Assembly: GCA_045634305.1 (NCBI GenBank)
Contig: JAZQZZ010000040.1
Coordinates: 9,070-73,069 of the forward strand
DNA length: 64,000 nucleotides
Direction of reading: 5' to 3'
Source of the DNA: HGM04593 sp045634305
Lineage (GTDB): Bacteria; Bacteroidota; Bacteroidia; Bacteroidales; Bacteroidaceae
The notes below the pieces were generated by a model, which ran no database searches, had not been told where the DNA came from, and saw nothing but the letters and a program-made list of their open reading frames with translations. Both the position numbers and the translations under genes were made by a program. Below are positions 24,068 to 32,428 of this stretch, piece by piece (position 1 is the first letter of the stretch; every line of letters begins with the position of its first letter).

Positions 24068-25042
24068 TTCTACCACCCACTTGGTATTGTGTGCCTTTGT
24101 CTCTGCAGGGTTGTAACGCAGTGCTTTCGCATCGGGAATCTGCACCTTGTATGTTTTTCCACTCTTGTTGTTGAGCTTGGTGCGTCTTATCCAATGGTTC
24201 GCTTCGCGCAGTTGCTGGAATGTCAGTCCGTGTTTTTTTGCAAAGTCGGCCCAGTCTATTGTTGCACCGCTTGCAGTAACCTCCCTCTCAATGGGGATTG
24301 TGGGGTATAGGTCGCTGCTACGTAGCATGAATCCATATTTTGCAGGGCATTCGAATATTGTTTTGACAGCCATCAGGCGGAATATGTAACGCGAAGTCTC
24401 GTTGGGCAACAGAAGGTCAATGGCTTTCTCCTCTTTCTGTCTCTCACGGCGCTTTGTCACGTTGTTGCGGCCTGTGTTATAGCTTGCTGCAACGGTGAGC
24501 CAATCGCCGAAAATCTCATACGATTCTTTGAGATACTTACATGCGGCACGGGTGGCCTTTTCGGTGTGGTAGCGCTCATCTACTTCTTCAGTCACTTCAA
24601 GACCATACTCACGGCCGGTCTTCTCAAGGAACTGCCACAGCCCGGCGGCTTTTGATGGTGAGAGTGCCTCGGGGTCGCCGTTACTTTCAATAATCATAAG
24701 GTATTTGAAGTCGTCGGGCAAACCGCACTCCTCAAGGATTGGTTCTACAATGGGGAACAGACGGTTGGCGCGCTTTATGATGAGCATCGTGTTTATATGT
24801 GAGTATGTAAATGATAGCATCTCCTTGTCCATGCGTTCACGACGTTCCTGCAAGGTGAGGTCTATCGTGTCGCCGGCGAATACAATGCTTGTGGGAATCT
24901 CGGGCGGGAATACGTTGGAGATCCTGTGGTCATCATCGCTGTTTTTTGCCGGATCTACAGCCTTGTTGCTTGAGAGGAAAATGGCAACGCTTACCAATGC
25001 CGCAAATATTATGCATGACGTTATAGGGGCTTTATGTTTCAT
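24065..25042 (-). CDS. Membrane-bound lytic transglycosylase (MltD-like)
   Basis: A 325-residue SLT-family enzyme that cleaves glycan strands of peptidoglycan. It has one N-terminal membrane segment (about 9-25), a Goose-lysozyme-like SLT domain about 90-220 with the catalytic Glu in MIIESNGDPEALSPSKAAGLWQF and AASYNTGRNNV, and a C-terminal short LysM-like region (FAKKHGLTFQQLREAN). It sits in the periplasm. The gene is divergent from the RNA methyltransferase. Confidence 0.92.
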   Translation of the reverse strand: MKHKAPITSCIIFAALVSVAIFLSSNKAVDPAKNSDDDHRISNVFPPEIPTSIVFAGDTIDLTLQERRERMDKEMLSFTYSHINTMLIIKRANRLFPIVEPILEECGLPDDFKYLMIIESNGDPEALSPSKAAGLWQFLEKTGREYGLEVTEEVDERYHTEKATRAACKYLKESYEIFGDWLTVAASYNTGRNNVTKRRERQKEEKAIDLLLPNETSRYIFRLMAVKTIFECPAKYGFMLRSSDLYPTIPIEREVTASGATIDWADFAKKHGLTFQQLREANHWIRRTKLNNKSGKTYKVQIPDAKALRYNPAETKAHNTKWVVE

Positions 25043-25071
25043 GGTTTGTATCGGGTTTTGAAACTGCTATG

Positions 25072-25102
25072 CAAATGTAGCTCAATTCTATGCAAATATC
25101 AA
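25072..25102 (-). promoter_or_regulatory. Promoter for the lytic transglycosylase gene
   Basis: On the minus strand a -33 TTG and a -7 TACATTTG (25072-25079) are 20 bp apart. It lies 30 bp before the start codon at 25042. Confidence 0.55.
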
Positions 25103-25187
25103 CCCTTTCTATTGATTTGCATTGCTTTTTTTTGTTCCTTTGCATAATATTTATAAGGGGCATTCCCAAGATTATTTTTATTACATT

Positions 25188-26903
25188 ATGGGTGAATTTG
25201 AAATGATAGCAAAGACCTTCCAGGGTTTGGAAGAGGTCTTGGCAAAGGAGTTGGTTGCATTAGGTGCGAATAATGTGCAGATTGGCCGTCGCATGGTGTC
25301 TTTTACCGGTGACAAGGAGATGATGTACAAGGCTAATTTCCACTTGAGAACAGCCGTGCGTATATTGAAACCGTTCCTTCACTTCAAAGCGGCAAATGCC
25401 GACGAGGTGTATGAGGTTGTAAAGGCTTTCGATTGGGAACAGTTTCTCGATACGACTTCAACATTTTCGGTAGATTCGGTAGTGTACAGCGAGGTGTTCC
25501 GTCATTCCAAATTCGTTGCTTATCGTGTGAAGGATGCCATCGCTGATTTCTTCAATGAGAAGTATGGCGAGCGTCCATCGGTACGTCTCAACAACCCCGA
25601 CCTCATCTTCCATATACATATTGCAGGCGAGGAGTGTACACTTGCACTGGACAGTTCGGGCGAGTCGCTACACCGTCGCGGTTACCGTGTTGAGACCGGT
25701 CGTGCTCCAATCAATGAGGTGCTTGCAGCCGGCATGATTATGCTTACAAACTGGCATGGCGAGTGTGATTTCATTGACCCTATGTGCGGCTCGGGAACAT
25801 TGCCCATTGAGGCTGCGCTCATTGCACGTAACATTGCGCCCGGAGTATTCCGTCAGGGTTATGCATTTGAGAAGTGGAAGGATTATGACAGTGCGCTCTT
25901 CAAGTCAATCTATGAGGATGATTCGGCCGAGCGTGAATTCAAACATAAGATTTACGGCTATGATGTCGATGGCCGCATGGTGGCTTGTGCACGTCGCAAT
26001 GTGAAATCGGCAATGATGAACGATTGTATTGAGATTGAGTGCCGTGACATCAAGGATTTCGAGGAGCATCCGGAGCCTGCGATAATGATTGTCAATCCGC
26101 CTTATGGCGAGCGTCTTGTACCTGACAAACTGCTCCAGGTGTACAAGGATCTCGGTGCACGCTTGAAACATGCTTTCCAGGGTAACGTGGCATGGGTAAT
26201 CAGCAACAACTACGATTGCTTCGACCAGATTGGTCTTAAGGCTTCGGCAAGAATACCTCTGTTCAACGGCGACCTTGACTGCGAGTTCCGCAAGTACGAA
26301 CTTTTCCAGGGCAAGTATAAGGGCTTCCGCGGTGAGGGTAATGAGTTGAAGAAGGATCACGCTCCACTCAAGCGCCAGTCGCGCCTCACAGGCCTTGACG
26401 GTGATACACGTTCAGAGCGTGCCGCGAAGAATCTGAATAATGATGCCAACTACTCAAGTGAGATTGATGACGAGTCAATGCGCCGTCGTCGCGAACTGGA
26501 GGCATACTTCAGCAAGGCTCGCAGAAAGCCTGCAAGAAGAGAACGTACCGAGGGTGATGGTGAAAGGAGAGAGCGTCGCGAGGATGGTGCTCCACGTGAC
26601 GGGCATCGCGCTCCACGTGGCGAACGCAGGGACGACCGTTTCACTTCGCGTGAGGGTCGCGGTGAACGCCGCGATGACCGCCGTCCACGTGGCGAACGTA
26701 GAGATGACCGTTTCACTTCACGCGAAGGCCGTGGTGAACGTCGCGAGGAACGTCGTACTCCACGCGAGAACCGCGAAGGAGGCAGGAATGCTGCAGGTGG
26801 CCGCAAACCATTTGAACGCAAAGGTGCCGGCAAAGGCCAGTCACCCTACAAGAACGGTTTCAAACCATTGCGTGGCGGTAAGGGCAAGAGAGACGATAAG
26901 TAA
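25188..26903 (+). CDS. THUMP-domain SAM-dependent RNA methyltransferase with Arg-rich tail
   Basis: An RlmL/YpsC-type methyltransferase of about 571 residues. The start at 25188 (MGEFEMIAKTFQGLEEVLAKEL) matches the family opening; the frame is open from 25122 but that part is not conserved. A THUMP domain (about 40-160) is followed by a Rossmann domain with DPMCGSGTLPIEAALIARNI and the NPPYGERL catalytic motif. The last 130 residues are a basic/acidic low-complexity tail, with PRGERRDDRFTSREGRGERR present in tandem. The likely substrate is 23S rRNA guanine N2; the tail is the unusual feature. purD follows after 26 bp. Confidence 0.9.
   Translation: MGEFEMIAKTFQGLEEVLAKELVALGANNVQIGRRMVSFTGDKEMMYKANFHLRTAVRILKPFLHFKAANADEVYEVVKAFDWEQFLDTTSTFSVDSVVYSEVFRHSKFVAYRVKDAIADFFNEKYGERPSVRLNNPDLIFHIHIAGEECTLALDSSGESLHRRGYRVETGRAPINEVLAAGMIMLTNWHGECDFIDPMCGSGTLPIEAALIARNIAPGVFRQGYAFEKWKDYDSALFKSIYEDDSAEREFKHKIYGYDVDGRMVACARRNVKSAMMNDCIEIECRDIKDFEEHPEPAIMIVNPPYGERLVPDKLLQVYKDLGARLKHAFQGNVAWVISNNYDCFDQIGLKASARIPLFNGDLDCEFRKYELFQGKYKGFRGEGNELKKDHAPLKRQSRLTGLDGDTRSERAAKNLNNDANYSSEIDDESMRRRRELEAYFSKARRKPARRERTEGDGERRERREDGAPRDGHRAPRGERRDDRFTSREGRGERRDDRRPRGERRDDRFTSREGRGERREERRTPRENREGGRNAAGGRKPFERKGAGKGQSPYKNGFKPLRGGKGKRDDK
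26613..26756 (+). repeat. Tandem 72-bp repeat in methyltransferase C-terminal tail
   Basis: Two consecutive 72-bp units (26613-26684 and 26685-26756) encode the same Arg/Asp/Glu/Gly-rich peptide with mainly silent or conservative changes. A shorter related stretch begins around 26592. Confidence 0.85.
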
Positions 26904-26929
26904 CTTAAAAGCAAATAAATTTATACGAT

Positions 26930-28198
26930 ATGAACATATTACTTTTGGGTAGCGGTGGCCGTGAGCACGCTCTCGCATGGAAAATAGCACAGAGTCCTAA
27001 AGTCGACAAGTTGTACATTGCTCCGGGAAATGCCGGAACAAAGGAGGTAGGTGAGAATGTGAACATTGCAGTTTGCGATTTCGATGCCATTGCGGCTTTT
27101 GTTCTTGCAAACAACGTATCAATGGTGGTTGTAGGTCCCGAGGATCCATTGGTAAAGGGTGTATATGACTACTTTGCAGCCGATGAAAGACTCAAGGAGA
27201 TTGCAGTAATCGGCCCTACAAAGGCTGCTGCCGAGCTTGAGGGAAGCAAGAGCTTTGCAAAGGATTTTATGGAACGTCACAACATCCCAACTGCAGCATA
27301 CAAGGCTTTCACAGCAGCGCAGAAAGAGGAGGCTTACCGTTTCCTCGAGGGCTTGAAGGCTCCTTATGTCCTCAAGGCCGATGGCTTGTGCGCCGGTAAG
27401 GGTGTGCTCATTGTTCCTACATTGGAGGAGGCAAAGAGCAGCCTCGATGAGATGCTCGACGGAATGTTCGGTGACTCATCGGCAACTGTTGTCATTGAGG
27501 AGTTCCTTGATGGTATCGAGTGCTCGGTATTCGTGCTCACAGACGGCAAGGATTATGTAATCCTGCCCGAAGCCAAGGATTACAAGCGCATAGGTGAGGG
27601 CAATACCGGTCTGAATACCGGCGGTATGGGTTCAATCTCTCCCGTTCCATTCGCTACAAAAGAGTGGATGAAGAAGGTTGAGGAGAGAATAATCAAGCCT
27701 ACTGTTGATGGTCTTGTAAAGGATAACCTTTTATATAAAGGTTTCATCTTCTTCGGTCTCATAAACGTTGAGGGTGAGCCAATGGTAATCGAGTACAATG
27801 TACGCATGGGTGACCCTGAAACCGAGTCTGTGATGTTGCGTCTTAAAAGCGACATCGTTGAACTCTTTGAAAAGGTTGCTGCAGGCACTTTGGCCGGAAC
27901 AACCGTTGAGTTCGATGAGCGCAACGCCGTGTGTGTGATGCTTGTATCCGGAGGTTACCCCGAGCACTACGACAAGGGCTTTGAGATGACAGGCTTTGAG
28001 GATGTGAAGGATAGCATACTCTTCCATGCCGGTACAACCGAAAAGGAAGGCAAGGTAGTCACTGCCGGTGGCCGTGTCATTGCTGCGGTTTCGTATGGCG
28101 CTACACGTGAGGAGGCTCTTGAACGTTCTTTCCGTTCGGCCAATGCCATCAAATTCGAGAAGAAGTACTTCAGGGGTGATATAGGTTTTGACCTTTAA
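26930..28198 (+). CDS. purD: Phosphoribosylamine-glycine ligase
   Basis: PurD (GAR synthetase) joins glycine to phosphoribosylamine in purine synthesis. The 422-residue ATP-grasp enzyme starts with MNILLLGSGGREHALAWKI, and has the ATP-grasp stretch VLKADGLCAGKGVLIV near residue 148, EEFLDGIECSVF and EYNVRMGDPETE. Motifs and length are normal. It lies 26 bp after the methyltransferase and 8 bp before a membrane-protein gene, suggesting one transcript. Confidence 0.97.
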   Translation: MNILLLGSGGREHALAWKIAQSPKVDKLYIAPGNAGTKEVGENVNIAVCDFDAIAAFVLANNVSMVVVGPEDPLVKGVYDYFAADERLKEIAVIGPTKAAAELEGSKSFAKDFMERHNIPTAAYKAFTAAQKEEAYRFLEGLKAPYVLKADGLCAGKGVLIVPTLEEAKSSLDEMLDGMFGDSSATVVIEEFLDGIECSVFVLTDGKDYVILPEAKDYKRIGEGNTGLNTGGMGSISPVPFATKEWMKKVEERIIKPTVDGLVKDNLLYKGFIFFGLINVEGEPMVIEYNVRMGDPETESVMLRLKSDIVELFEKVAAGTLAGTTVEFDERNAVCVMLVSGGYPEHYDKGFEMTGFEDVKDSILFHAGTTEKEGKVVTAGGRVIAAVSYGATREEALERSFRSANAIKFEKKYFRGDIGFDL

Positions 28199-28206
28199 TA
28201 ATTGGG

Positions 28207-29157
28207 ATGTTACAAGGCACTTTTGCTTCGGGCAGATATACATCGACGGTACTGTTTGTACTGTCGATGTTGGTTATGTTGGCAACTTATTGGTTGCCGG
28301 TGCCGGCTGTCTCTTTTGTTGCAGAGGCCCCGAAAGGCGGTTTCTTGATGCATCTGCTGTCAGTCTTATTGTATGTCATTGCTGCAGTATTGCTTTCCAG
28401 GCAGACATTTTTCGACCGCAGTGTCAAGTGGAAAGGCGCTCTCTATCTTTGGTTTACGGCTCTCTCTACGTTTGTGAACGGAGATGTGGCAATTGCGTCA
28501 GCATCGTTGCTTTTCATGGCTTCGATGATGCTGTTGTTCTTATGTCAGCATAGCGCCAACCCGGTCGGTCTGTTCTATACTTCGTTCATGCTTTTGGGAA
28601 CGTTGTGCTTTGTAACGCCATATTCGCTGTACTTCATACCGCTTTATCTCTTGTTCTGCTCCATAACCAATACATTCTCGCCTAGAGGTGTGGCAGCTTC
28701 GCTACTTGGCCTGGCAACGCCATTCTGGTTTGTGTTTGGGGTAGTATATGTATTTCCGAGTCTGGATGTGTTGCCGGAACTACTATCGGAGAATTTTGCA
28801 ACAGTGTTTGACGTTCATTTCCCTACATTTACACTACTTGACCTCTTGTTGCTTGTTTTTGTGCTTGCGGTGCTGTTGCCAGCGACGTATACCTTTGTCG
28901 GCAGTGCTTCACCGGCAAAGCCTCTGTTGCGTAGACGTCTCTCGTTCGTAATTGTAGCAAATATATATCTTTTGCTGCTTTATGCTATTGTAGGCCACGG
29001 CGCGGGTCTGTTCTATATGTGCCTCCTTCCTTTTGTGGCAATATTGGCCTCATATCTCTTTTCCATGAAAGAGACTAAACTTTCCAACGTGTACTTTGTT
29101 TTGGTTAATGCAATAATGATTGCAGTCGCAACATTTGAGTTATGGTTGAAACACTAA
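28207..29157 (+). CDS. Multi-pass membrane protein of unknown function
   Basis: A 316-residue protein with about 8-9 hydrophobic segments (for example TVLFVLSMLVMLATYWL, LLSVLLYVIAAVLL, YFIPLYLLFCSI, FVIVANIYLLLLYAIVG) and few conserved polar motifs. I see no transporter or enzyme signature. It overlaps the next gene by 16 bp and follows purD by 8 bp, so it belongs to that transcript. It resembles the uncharacterised Bacteroidota membrane proteins often found beside purD, but the family name is not certain. Confidence 0.75.
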   Translation: MLQGTFASGRYTSTVLFVLSMLVMLATYWLPVPAVSFVAEAPKGGFLMHLLSVLLYVIAAVLLSRQTFFDRSVKWKGALYLWFTALSTFVNGDVAIASASLLFMASMMLLFLCQHSANPVGLFYTSFMLLGTLCFVTPYSLYFIPLYLLFCSITNTFSPRGVAASLLGLATPFWFVFGVVYVFPSLDVLPELLSENFATVFDVHFPTFTLLDLLLLVFVLAVLLPATYTFVGSASPAKPLLRRRLSFVIVANIYLLLLYAIVGHGAGLFYMCLLPFVAILASYLFSMKETKLSNVYFVLVNAIMIAVATFELWLKH

Positions 29158-29615
29158 TAGAATTTCTCAAGGATTATGGTTATTGGGGTATGGCATTGCT
29201 CTCTTTCCTCTCCGGCTCTGTCATTCCAATAGCAAGTGAGGCGCTGTTGCTCCTGTTCTTGAGGCTGGGGCTTAATGCATTATGGCTCACCATTGTTGCA
29301 ACCTTTGGCAATACGCTAGGCGGCATAACATGTTTCATGCTAGGTTATCTTACAGATAAGCGCACAGTGCAGAGAGTGTTCAGAATATCGGACAAGAAAA
29401 TGCAGCGTGCAGATTCTATGATTCAAAGATATGGCTATTGGACTGCTGCCTTGTCATTCTTGCCTGTAATAGGCGAGGTAATACTGGTGACTCTGGGTAT
29501 TATGCGCGTTGATAAATATAAGGTGTTCGCTATAATGGCTATCGGTAAGTTGGCAAGATATGCCTTTGTCGTATTTTCCTATTATGGTATATCAGGACTT
29601 TTGTCATGGTTCTAG
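29142..29615 (+). CDS. DedA/VTT-family (YqaA-like) membrane protein
   Basis: The 157 residues form a short VTT-domain membrane protein with EFLKDYGYWGMALLSFLSGSVIPIASEALLLL and a central FGNTLGGITCFMLGYLTD. The GxxxG-type re-entrant segments suggest a lipid scramblase or flippase-like function as proposed for DedA proteins. The length is at the low end (YqaA-like). It overlaps the preceding membrane-protein gene by 16 bp. Its stop codon overlaps the convergent radical SAM gene's stop on CTAG. Confidence 0.85.
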   Translation: MVETLIEFLKDYGYWGMALLSFLSGSVIPIASEALLLLFLRLGLNALWLTIVATFGNTLGGITCFMLGYLTDKRTVQRVFRISDKKMQRADSMIQRYGYWTAALSFLPVIGEVILVTLGIMRVDKYKVFAIMAIGKLARYAFVVFSYYGISGLLSWF

Positions 29616-30388
29616 TATGATGCCGTTGCCTTAATGCCCTCTTTGGCAAGCAAGGCAACAATTCTGTCGAGTTCCTCGTGTGTGGCTTTCTGCAGTCCGC
29701 TTATAGGTGTTTCGCGGTCAATGGTATATATCATCACTTCACGCGGTGCAATCTCCTTCACAGCAGCTATCCAAGGCATGACATAGCAGTCACCTGTGTT
29801 GTCAATGTTCATGCCGTCAATCTCTCCTTTCAAGAACATTGTCTGTATCACGGCTTTACCTCCGAAGGCTTTCATCCGTCCTATGATAGCCTGTAAATCA
29901 TATTTCCCGGTGGGGCGGTCGACAACGGAAATATAATTGCTGTCTACGGTATCGAGTTTGAGGATGTTGTTGTCTACCTTCTTCAATGCCTCGAATACGC
30001 TGTCGCGGGTGATGAGGGTCGCATTGGTGAGTACGCTGACCTTAGCATTCGGGCATAGTCTGTCGCGTAATCCAATTGTGTCGTCAATGATATCCTTGAA
30101 ATGGGGGTGTATGGTGGGTTCTCCGTTGCCTGCAAAGGTGAGTACATCTGGTTGTTCGCCGCGTAGGTTCATCTCCATCAACTTCTCCTCAAGCGCCTTT
30201 GCTACTTCCTGCCGTGTGGGCATGGGACTCTTTGCCCTTCTTGTGGCATTGAGTCCGCATTCGCAGTATATACAGTCGAATGTACACACCTTGCCGTCGG
30301 CTGGCAGCAAGTTTATTCCTAATGAAATGCCGAGTCTGCGGCTTTTCACGGGGCCGAATATCGGTGATGGGTAGATGGTCGTTGACAT
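29612..30388 (-). CDS. Radical SAM protein
   Basis: A 258-residue radical SAM enzyme. The [4Fe-4S]-binding motif is CTFDCIYCECG (CxxxCxxC) at about residues 35-45, followed by the SAM-contact strand LTFAGNGEPTIHPHF and later FLKGEIDG and NIDNTGDCYVMPW. There is no C-terminal SPASM or auxiliary cluster. The family looks like the Bacteroidota group annotated as radical SAM or wyosine-like; the substrate is unknown. It is the last gene of the argS run, 4 bp after the first LTA-synthase-like gene. Confidence 0.88.
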   Translation of the reverse strand: MSTTIYPSPIFGPVKSRRLGISLGINLLPADGKVCTFDCIYCECGLNATRRAKSPMPTRQEVAKALEEKLMEMNLRGEQPDVLTFAGNGEPTIHPHFKDIIDDTIGLRDRLCPNAKVSVLTNATLITRDSVFEALKKVDNNILKLDTVDSNYISVVDRPTGKYDLQAIIGRMKAFGGKAVIQTMFLKGEIDGMNIDNTGDCYVMPWIAAVKEIAPREVMIYTIDRETPISGLQKATHEELDRIVALLAKEGIKATASY

Positions 30389-30392
30389 TTGC

Positions 30393-32405
30393 TTATTGTT
30401 TGATGGTGTCGTTTCCTATTGTCAGCCTGTTGGCTGTCATGCGGTTCATATATTGCTGTATGATGGCTTGCAGTTCGCGTGTCATATCCTCCTGAACATC
30501 GTTGCCTGCAAGAATGTTCTCCTTCATCATTATGTCGTTCTTCAGGTTGAACATTGACAATGGAGTGTCGTTCTCTCCATTGTAGAGCATAATGTATTCT
30601 CCTTTGTAGTATCTGTATGTCTCGTTCGCATAGTTGACCGCAAAGCTCTCTTCTGCGGGTGTAGATATAAGACTCTGTCCGAATGCTATGAAGGGTCTGT
30701 CGTAACCCACGTAGTCAAGTACGGTTGGCATGATGTCTATCTGCTGAGCTATCGTAACCGTGTCAATGCCGGCCTCGAACGGTGCCTCGGTTTCTGGGGT
30801 GAAAAAGATGATTGGAATCTCCATTTCGCCCGACGCAGTCCTGTAGCGTTCTTCAATACTGTGATTCGTGTGGTCGGCAGTTATTACGAAAAGGGTATTC
30901 CTGTACCAGGACTGTTTCTCGGCGTAGTTGAAGAATTGTCGCAGTGCATGGTCTGTGTATTGTACGCACTTAAGGAACGGGTCACCGCTTGCAGTGAATG
31001 TATCCATGTATTCTTGTGGAATGTTGAAGGGGTGGTGCGATGAGGCTGTGAACATGGCTGTGATGAAAGGCTCTTCCATTCCGTTCATGCACTCTGCATA
31101 GTATTGCAGGAAAGGCTCGTCCCAAATAGCCCATGTGCCGTCAAACTCCTCTTTGCCGTTGTGCTTCTCGTCATTGCAGTACTCTGTCATGCCATGATAT
31201 CTGTCGAATCCGCTTGCCTTGGCATATGCCATGAAACCCATTGAGCCATTGGGAGCACCATGGAAGAACGCGCTGCTGTAACCGAACTTGCCAAGTTCGC
31301 CGGCGATGCCGTCAACGTCGTTCAGCGATGCCGAGGACGAGATGAATGGAGTGACGAACATTGGAATGCTTGACAGCACCGACGGCATTCCGTCAATGGA
31401 TTTTCTGCCGTTGCCATAGGAGTATAGATAGCTTTTGCTCCGCTTGATGAGACTGTCAAGGAATGGGGTGAGGCTGCCGTTCCGGCGAGGATTGTAGGCT
31501 CCGATGTACTCCTTGCCAAAGCTCTCTACAATGAGTATCACAATGTTCTTCTTGTTCGGAACAGTGTGCCCGAAATGGTGTATAGGTGTGTAGATGGAGT
31601 TAACTTCGGCCTCTGTGAAGTATTCCTTCGGGGCAAAGGGTTTGCGGCCGGCTGTTCTGATGATACAGAACGGAGTGTTCAGCACAAGTGTTGCTTCCCC
31701 CGGTGTCGATACATAGGCATTGGCATTGCTCAGGGTTATAGGACGCACGCTCTTGCCCACACCGCCACGAATTCCAATTACCATTAGCGCCACAGCCGAC
31801 AGCAACAATGCAATGTGTGTGGCGTAGTATTTGATGAGGGGACGTTCCTTGTACTCTTCCGTGGCTGGGGTGTAAAGCTTGTAAATGGCGTATATGAGCA
31901 GTATGCCAATCGCGAACAACCATAGGTTGTGCATTACCTCAATGCAAATTACCTTGCCTATGTTGCCGTCGTTGCTGAACTCGTTGAAGATGTCCCACGT
32001 ACTCCTTCGTCCTGTATAACGCACATATATGCAGTCGCACAGATTGGCAATGACTCCGGCAGCATTGGGCACAATGAATGCCCACTTTGTAATATTCTTC
32101 ATTACCCATCCCTCTTTAATGTGCAATGGGAACAGAGTGAGGAGAATGTAAAGTGCATTCAGGTAGCAAACGGCCGGGGTGGCAAATACAAGGTTCCCTT
32201 TAAGAATCATCCACCACCCGTTGTTGCCGGTATGAATCTCACGGTTGGCAAGGATGAAAATGAGTTGGCATAGCAGGAGTATGAGGTATGACGAGAGGAT
32301 GTTCTGCAATATTGCGCGTAGAATATATCTCTCTTTCCTCTCCTTGCCAAGGAAACTCTCTTTATATGCTCTCTTGACTTTTTTCAATAGTCCGGTGTCT
32401 GTCAT
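30393..32405 (-). CDS. LTA-synthase-like sulfatase-fold phosphotransferase (first)
   Basis: A 670-residue integral inner-membrane protein with about five N-terminal membrane helices (about 25-240) and a large periplasmic sulfatase-fold domain. Metal-site landmarks are VILIVESFGKEYIGAY, FHGAPNGSMGF, SSHHPFNIP and VITADHTNHS. The nucleophile position reads GRKSIDGMP, a Ser-type centre, where LtaS uses Thr. The family transfers phosphoglycerol or phosphoethanolamine to glycans or lipids; the substrate here is unknown. It is one of two adjacent paralogues of different subgroup. Confidence 0.85.
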   Translation of the reverse strand: MTDTGLLKKVKRAYKESFLGKERKERYILRAILQNILSSYLILLLCQLIFILANREIHTGNNGWWMILKGNLVFATPAVCYLNALYILLTLFPLHIKEGWVMKNITKWAFIVPNAAGVIANLCDCIYVRYTGRRSTWDIFNEFSNDGNIGKVICIEVMHNLWLFAIGILLIYAIYKLYTPATEEYKERPLIKYYATHIALLLSAVALMVIGIRGGVGKSVRPITLSNANAYVSTPGEATLVLNTPFCIIRTAGRKPFAPKEYFTEAEVNSIYTPIHHFGHTVPNKKNIVILIVESFGKEYIGAYNPRRNGSLTPFLDSLIKRSKSYLYSYGNGRKSIDGMPSVLSSIPMFVTPFISSSASLNDVDGIAGELGKFGYSSAFFHGAPNGSMGFMAYAKASGFDRYHGMTEYCNDEKHNGKEEFDGTWAIWDEPFLQYYAECMNGMEEPFITAMFTASSHHPFNIPQEYMDTFTASGDPFLKCVQYTDHALRQFFNYAEKQSWYRNTLFVITADHTNHSIEERYRTASGEMEIPIIFFTPETEAPFEAGIDTVTIAQQIDIMPTVLDYVGYDRPFIAFGQSLISTPAEESFAVNYANETYRYYKGEYIMLYNGENDTPLSMFNLKNDIMMKENILAGNDVQEDMTRELQAIIQQYMNRMTANRLTIGNDTIKQ

Positions 32406-32428
32406 GATAAAAGTGTTCTTTTGTGGAT

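Noticed and set aside
26450..26833. Arg/Ser/Pro-rich minus-strand open frame opposite the methyltransferase tail
   Set aside because: It results from the repetitive Arg-rich sequence on the plus strand; no start context or homologous pattern.
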